Shown here one piece after another: positions 57,761-64,000 of a stretch of 64,000 nucleotides of DNA. The notes below the pieces were generated by a model. That model searched no databases. It was not told the DNA's origin and saw only the letters and a program-made list of their open reading frames with translations. Source of the stretch: Patiria pectinifera (lineage: Eukaryota > Echinodermata > Asteroidea > Valvatida > Asterinidae); the NCBI GenBank assembly GCA_029964075.1, contig CM057136.1:13070381-13134380 (forward strand), given 5' to 3'. Made by a program: the position numbers and the translations under genes. Position 1 is the stretch's first letter. Each line of letters begins with the position of its first letter.

Positions 57761-58769
57761 TAAAACGACCAACCATTCGAATGCATTCGACCAATCGAAA
57801 GATTTTCAAAAGATACCGCTATTGAAAAAAATTGTAGATCTGTGTGCAACAACCTGAAAAATATAAGAATCCCTTAAGCAGGAGGCACCGGCATAGCCCA
57901 ACAAACAAGACTTCTAATTGGCGGTCCAATCCCCGTTCACGGTGACGACTTTTTAAGCGATCACCTCGTGCCGTCAAGAGGAAGATGGCCCCGTTTGAAT
58001 GCAAATCGAGAAAGAGAAAGGAACGGAGCAGAGAGACAAAAAAAGGCTACAGTGATCCATCCGAAGCACCACTTTGTGATGCGTGTAACTTCCGCCCGGG
58101 TCCTTCCTGCCCGGGCCACATTTTGGCCCTTGAGCCCCGCCGTGTCTCGGTGCCGAGGCCCCCCGTTTTGGATGGTTTCAGGAAGACGGTCTAAAAGCTC
58201 AGCAGCAATCCATCATCCTGCTTCGTATCCACACACACTTTCTCTTCTTTTTTTCCCTTCTCTGTTTGGCAATATGGCTCTAAGTGGTTGTTCTATCTAT
58301 TCGGGTCTAGGTTGTTTTTCGAGGCATTCTGGGTGTGTGTTTTAGGGAGATGATTGTGGTTATAGGAAAAAGCTACGAACATTGGACCAGATATTTGTCT
58401 AAAATAAAGTGTTGCCAGTTTGTTTGTCATTACCAATGTGACAAACGGATGTCGTTCAATCGTATGAAACAAAACCATAACTCTGGCAGAACAAACTACA
58501 TTATGTAAAGAAGGAAGTGTATTGCAATACAACTCCCAGATTGACCATCATGGTCATCACCACAGTCAGTTTGACCGTGGTTTTATATCATATAACAAAT
58601 GGCCATGACCATGGAACATATGGTAAGCCTACACCTGATTTTAATGACTTTGTGCGCAATGCATCTGTTGTCATGATTATTCAATTTCATCCACCATAAT
58701 GAGTATCATAGCTAATCAGGACCAGTCATGCCTATTCCCAAAACCTGATCAGTAGGGTCAATCATGTGT
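57761..58769. other. Intergenic
   Basis: A weak B-box-like sequence near 57925 is the only RNA-gene-like signal. About 58070-58200 is GC-rich. No exon recognised. Confidence 0.4.
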
Positions 58770-59490
58770 CATAATCGTCGTCTTCATCGTCAAAGTCATC
58801 TTTGATGTCATCATTGTCATCGTCATCGTCACTATGCTTTGTCAATGTCGTCATGATCTCCGTCGGCTTCGTTATCGTCCATTGAGGTCATCGTCATAAT
58901 CATCGTCATTTTCATCATCAGTGTCATCGTCATAGTCGTTCAATCAACAATGCATTGTCATCGTCGTCTTCACATTGCTGTTGTCTTCATTGTTTATCAA
59001 AGTAATTACCATAATAATTGTCGTCATTGTAATCATCGATGTCATCGTCCTCGTCGTCATTTTCAACAATGTAATGTTGTCGTCGTCGTGATCTCCGTTG
59101 TCATCATCCTCGTCGTCATTTGCAACAATGTAATGTTGTCGTCGTTTTGATCTCCGTTGTCTCCGTTATCATCCACCAAGGTCATTGCCATAATTATCGA
59201 CATCATCGCAATTTTCATCATGAATGTCCTCGTCATAGTCGTTGTCAACATAGTCGTTGTCAACAAGCACCACATTATTATAATTGTCATCGTCGTCGTC
59301 ACATTGCTGTTGTCATCATCGTCCATGAAGTTCATCGTCGTCATCACTACTATATATTGTCACCATCTGTGTCAGTTATAATGACCTTGTCGTCGCTAGC
59401 ATTGCCATTTCTTGTAGTTATGGAAATAAGTGTCATAACCATTAGCACTGTCATCACCAACATCATCATCATCATCATCATCAGTGTTTG
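58770..59490. repeat. Imperfect TCA/TCG trinucleotide tract
   Basis: Long degenerate run of TCATCG/TCGTCA words with local tandem copies, the clearest being a 59-bp duplication at about 59049-59165. Frames over it (for example 59120-59815) give His/Ser/Val-rich or Asp/Met/Thr-rich strings and are compositional artefacts. Confidence 0.85.
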
Positions 59491-62400
59491 TGTCTACTTC
59501 ACCACGCCACTCACTACCGCCTCTGCTATTTTCCCCTCTCTCTTAGAGTTCTTAAAAATGGTTCAGTCATTCTTAAATTTCATACTGTGTTTCTCCATCA
59601 AAGCGTCCCTAATTGAATCCACGATACTTAAATTCCCCAGATTAAAACAATACCCGGGAGCGGAATTCCCGATCTCTGAGTCTCACTCCACCGCCTCTTC
59701 CCCTCCTTGCCAACTCTCTCTCTTCCCCCCCTCCGCCTCCACTCCACATCCCCAAGTCGGTTATTATTCAACGATTCAGATTGTTATAAAGCGTTTAATA
59801 TTCCTAGCTTCCTGACAGTAGCTCTGAGACGGAGGGATCTTGTCTCCGTCTAAATCATCTTTAGTCTCCGCGGTTGCTCTGGAGACGACAGGAGATATAG
59901 ACAAACAAGACAGGAGACTGCAGTGGCCTAGGTCCGAAGATGGCTTCTTACTGCCGCAAAGCGGAAGTCGACGCACATCCTCACACAGCAACATTAGATA
60001 CTCCTCTTGCAGAAACAATTCCTCCGTGTTTCCTTTCAGGCCATCTTCTATTTTTTCCTCCAATCCTCGTCCGCCATTATTTTGTTTTTCTCGCACTTTT
60101 TTTATTTTTTTTTACTCTTCCTCTTAGTCCTCCCCTCTCTCCGATCTCCCGCCAACCCCTGTGCGAAATCATCACTCAAATCCGCGCGGGACGAAACACT
60201 ATCCCAGCACGCGCCACTTAATTCCCGCTAATAAGTTATTATCCTAATGGAAGATGTCAAATACGGCGCTAGTCCCGGGCCGAGCCTGATACGGGTACTT
60301 CGCTCCTCCGGGGGCCTCGGCGATGGTGGCCACTCCGGATCCTACTACCTGCCAGCCCCGCTCTCTATCTGTCTCTCTCGCGCTAGACTAAACGGAAATC
60401 GCATCAAGTATCGACGACATTAAAATCTAAACTTACAAATTAAACACACTTCCACTGTTCCGCCCCGGTACGCTGTTTCTCTGTCCTATTCTGACTCTTC
60501 TCTTCCTTTCTGGGTGAGACACACAGCCTGCTCGAGCCGCAGTCAATTCTGATTTTGCAGTTTAGCCTAATTCCATTAAGACCGCCTATAACTCAATCTG
60601 GCTGTTGACTCTAGAACCATACACTTTATAGTGTTTCGCTCGCCGGATCAAATTAGAGGACATTTCGTATCAATCATTCTTTTGTGCACGACCGGGTACG
60701 GTTAGGTGGGGAGTAGTTTGAGGAAAATAGCCGGAATGTAATATATTATTCCTAGATTGACAGGCAGGGGAACTATACAACATTTGTGTTACCTTAATAT
60801 ATCTCAGCCCATCATGCAAGAATTAGTTGGGGGACCATTATTCAATTGATTAGGCAATGCCCAAAAGAGCTCAATTAATACAATTTATTTACTGATTGAC
60901 AATTTCCTCAAATATGATCTGTATAAAAATCCACAGAAGGGCACCTGAAAAGTGCAAAGTTTCGCAAGTAAACAGTAAATTAATTATACTTTAATTATTA
61001 AATTGTGTAATTTGTTAATTATTTTGTACTGAAAGCTCGCAGGTGAAAACAGACAGTACACACAATACAGCGTGTAAGTTGACCTCAAAAACCTGCGAGA
61101 TTTTACGAGAATACAGCACATCCGGGCACCATGTTTAGGATCTACAACGTGTGTAATGTCCTACTTTTTTGCCTTGACTTTGTGCCCTTACTTGACCAAT
61201 CCAATCGAGGACAATAAATGGGTACTTCGAAAGGAAAAAAAAACATACTATTTTTAACGTATTGAAACTATTTTTAACGTATTGAAACTATTGGAGTTGA
61301 TGACTTTTGAAATTAATATTGTTGACCTCAACTTCCGTTCAATCAAGCACGCGGATAACAAGCGGGTAAATTCCTACACGGGAGTCTGCGACTAGACTAG
61401 TCAGTGTTTGGTACCAAGACGTTCACATAGAAAGTGAACGTGGTCTGGTGAGACTTACACGCTGTATTCAGAACTACAAATAACTACAAAATATCTCGAG
61501 AACAAAATATCATCAGAAATACAACTACACGTTGGCCATCTTGAAAACCCATCGTAGAATCACGTTATCGCTTCCAAAAATGATTGCCTATGATTCCGTG
61601 CACGTACCAAATTGGGTCGCAGATGTCACAGAATTGCAATTTTCTGCAATTTTTTTTTAATGAAAATGTAGTCCCAATCCTCTTTTAAAATACGCGATGT
61701 CTCATTTCTTAAAATTTTGCTTTGGGAAAATTAACAGTTTTCAAATTGATTGGCAGACCACTTGGAGAAAAAAATCCCATCTTAATTTTGAAACTTATTT
61801 CTTTATTTGCCGTTTATTTCTTTTTTTTGAAATATCGTCCAAATTGTTTCACATTATATTTTTAAATTTTGCTAAAAATTAACGGATTTCACCTTGTGGT
61901 TGCTCAACATTATGTGATCCTCACCTCTTGATGCTCGGTGTTTTACCGAGCTGTAGTTTCCCCTTTTTATTTAAGCTACCGAAGAAAGGTCATAGACAAA
62001 GGTCATGTATTATACAGGTTTTGAATGAACAGTATCTTCAGTAAGCAAACTATTCATCATCATTTGATAATATTAATGGTCCTTGAGTCTCTATTGCACA
62101 TTATGCGTATGAGTTCAGGTAACTCTGCTTGAAAAAAATGCACTTTTGGTATATGTTGAAGGTACTGTAGCACTTAACTTGGTATACTTTTTTATGCTGA
62201 AAATAAATTAAAATTTGTGATCACGTATGCATATTTTGTGTCTTCGCTCTGGCCAAAGATCTGATTCATAGGCTCAAGTAATCAAGCTCGGCACTTCAAG
62301 TGCGAAACCCTAAGCCCGGGTAATCGGCGTCACAAGTTGCCCAAAGCCTTCACGACTCCTCCAAGGGTATAAACAATACCTTCCCACCTTGCATAATTCG

Positions 62401-63154
62401 AGCACGAACGCGGCTCTTGCTAGAAAACCCCTCGGTTGGAGAGCGCTCATTCCACGGTATGCTCCTCAAGAGCGGCTCGGTTGGCTAAGAAGACGAAGAA
62501 GGAGAAAAAAAAATACCCCGCACGCCCGGACTTTCAAGCACCCGACTAAACTACACCCCTGCAAGATCTAATGCAATCTAATGCCTTAATCTTGCCGTTA
62601 GTCCGTGCTGCAGTGCGGGCCACTTCAGCCGCTATCATAACAAGCCACACTACACGGAGACAGATAGTCTGGTAACCCGCCGCTCGGGTGACACGAGCGA
62701 GACAGATAATGTGTGCGTACATCCGTCTTTTCACAGCTTCGGCGGCTATGGATTGCACTGTCTCTTGAAAAAAAAATGGCAGTTTGCATAATGCTTAGCG
62801 TCTGGTGCCTTGCAAAGATAACAACAAAATCCAAAAATACACAGTTTAACACGAATTTCTTTGTGGCATTGTAATCGGCTAATTTCCAAAACTGCTTTAG
62901 TGCAAAAGGTGTTGTTTCAATGGCAAGCCGTGGACTCCGTAGTTTCATTTCAACCATACCAACATTACAACACAAAGATACCAATGATATTACACTGTAA
63001 TTCATGTAAAAATATCAATTAGGTACAGACGACTCTGAAAAGGGTATCAGTCAAACATCGGTTACATCTGCTGTCGGTCGATCTTATGTAACACTGCAGA
63101 ACATCATTTGCCATCTAGATATAACAACAGGGCATACCCTGGGTAAAGAAATGG
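59491..63154. other. Gene-poor downstream flank
   Basis: No exon recognised. About 60180-60560 is CpG-rich and repeat-poor. A 20-bp tandem duplication (TATTTTTAACGTATTGAAAC) lies at 61247-61287. 60960-61080 and 61640-61880 are AT-rich. 62390-62760 is mixed, with open frames on both strands but no family features. Confidence 0.4.
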
Positions 63155-63156
63155 AA

Positions 63157-63199
<43 letters not shown>

Positions 63200-63200
63200 A
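63155..63200. repeat. (AATA)n microsatellite
   Basis: About eleven perfect AATA/TAAA tetranucleotides. Confidence 0.95.
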
Positions 63201-64000
63201 CATTTACCCGTCCGTATGTGGCTGGACTCCGTAATTAGGGGATTGAAACTACATATATTACGAACAGTTTTCTATTTCTATTTCTCAGTGGATCCCAAAA
63301 GAATTGTCAACTTTTCTCTTGATAGTTCCCGGGTTCCCTTTTCTCCTGATGGTTCCCAGCCTACACAGACAACCTTTACTATTAGTTAAAGGCTGGGATG
63401 GCTAATTCGTAATTTCGTAGTTTACATGAATTCAAAACAGGCAATTATAAAATGTACGTGTCTTTTGTTGAAACAACTGTCAGAAGTTGAGTGCATCTAG
63501 CTAACGGGCCATGGCTTGACTAAGACTAGACAAACAAACACAATGAAGAACAAACAAACAAACAAGGCGATTCCTTTATCGTAAACAACAAAACATGATA
63601 TCAGTTTCGTTTGCGACACGGAAACGGGGTATGGACCTGGTGCCACAGTGTCCACAACAGCTCAATGTCTCTCGTATTAAAGCTGATGATCAGGATAAAC
63701 TGAATACTGTATCTTTCCTTTCCCACGTTTCCCCCTGTATATTCACCAGTGGACCTAAACCAAACATCCCACACCCCTAAAAATAGACTCCGGTGAAGGA
63801 GAGGGGTTGACGGACAGGCGACGGGATGGTCCCGTCAATATACTCGGGCTGATCGGCCGTGATTTCCTGCTACAATGGCGATCAATTCCGCCTGGGTTAA
63901 CGAGAACTGAGCTATCAGAACGCGCGTCGCTGACCCCCTTTTTGTGCTCCTTCTGCCGACAGGAACGTCGTCTGGCCACAGTGATGGCTCTGTCGCCATG
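63201..64000. other. Intergenic to window end
   Basis: Nothing recognised. An ACAAACAAACAA patch lies at about 63533-63565, and the last 220 bp are GC-richer and repeat-poor. Confidence 0.4.

Noticed and set aside
57885-57960. tRNA-like sequence with GGTCCAATCCC
   Set aside because: Only a weak B box is present. The A box is poor and no cloverleaf forms.
59120-59815. 231-codon open frame
   Set aside because: It runs over the TCA/TCG trinucleotide tract. The composition is a direct product of the repeat, and no domain or splice logic is visible.
1-64000. CRISPR arrays, bacterial operons, phage or viral genomes
   Set aside because: The tandem repeats are contiguous minisatellites without unique spacers. 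There are no ribosome-binding-site-led gene runs and no capsid, polymerase or integrase frames.

Overview
The window looks like nuclear DNA of a marine invertebrate deuterostome, with an echinoderm or hemichordate most likely. One gene has GT-AG introns and encodes a bilaterian transcription factor. The surrounding DNA is non-coding and holds MITEs, tRNA-derived SINE heads, LINE remnants and minisatellites. The species cannot be fixed from sequence alone. There are no bacterial operons, CRISPR arrays, rRNA genes or intact tRNA genes.

The only gene I can support fully is on the plus strand at 23921-36144. It is an orthologue of Dmbx (diencephalon/mesencephalon homeobox), a paired-class, K50 homeobox gene. 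Four coding exons (23921-24062, 28092-28267, 28908-29478, 35567-36144) join in frame to 488 codons plus a stop. The protein has the Dmbx N-terminal block, a homeodomain with Lys50, a long acidic low-complexity middle, a Pro/Ala-rich region and a C-terminal OAR motif.

Layout: 1-23.6 kb is a gene-poor upstream flank with scattered MITEs, a telomere-like foldback, a hammerhead-like Penelope remnant and GC-rich non-repetitive segments. 23.9-36.1 kb is Dmbx, whose introns hold a near-perfect palindrome, a minisatellite, a SINE, a Harbinger-like MITE and an L2-like LINE scrap. 36.2-36.7 kb is a second array of the same minisatellite family just after the stop codon. 37-64 kb is a gene-poor downstream flank with a decayed LINE (about 41.4-42.0 kb), MITE and SINE copies, a third array of the family (55.35-55.84 kb), a TCA/TCG trinucleotide tract (58.8-59.5 kb) and one unassigned exon-like segment (53800-53875).

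Most short open frames elsewhere are chance or repeat-derived. The most unusual structural signal is the family of CACAAGTC minisatellites in three places within 27 kb, one inside Dmbx and one immediately 3' of its coding region. All three lie in the same orientation, and each is followed by inverted units. I found no evidence of an undescribed multi-gene system.
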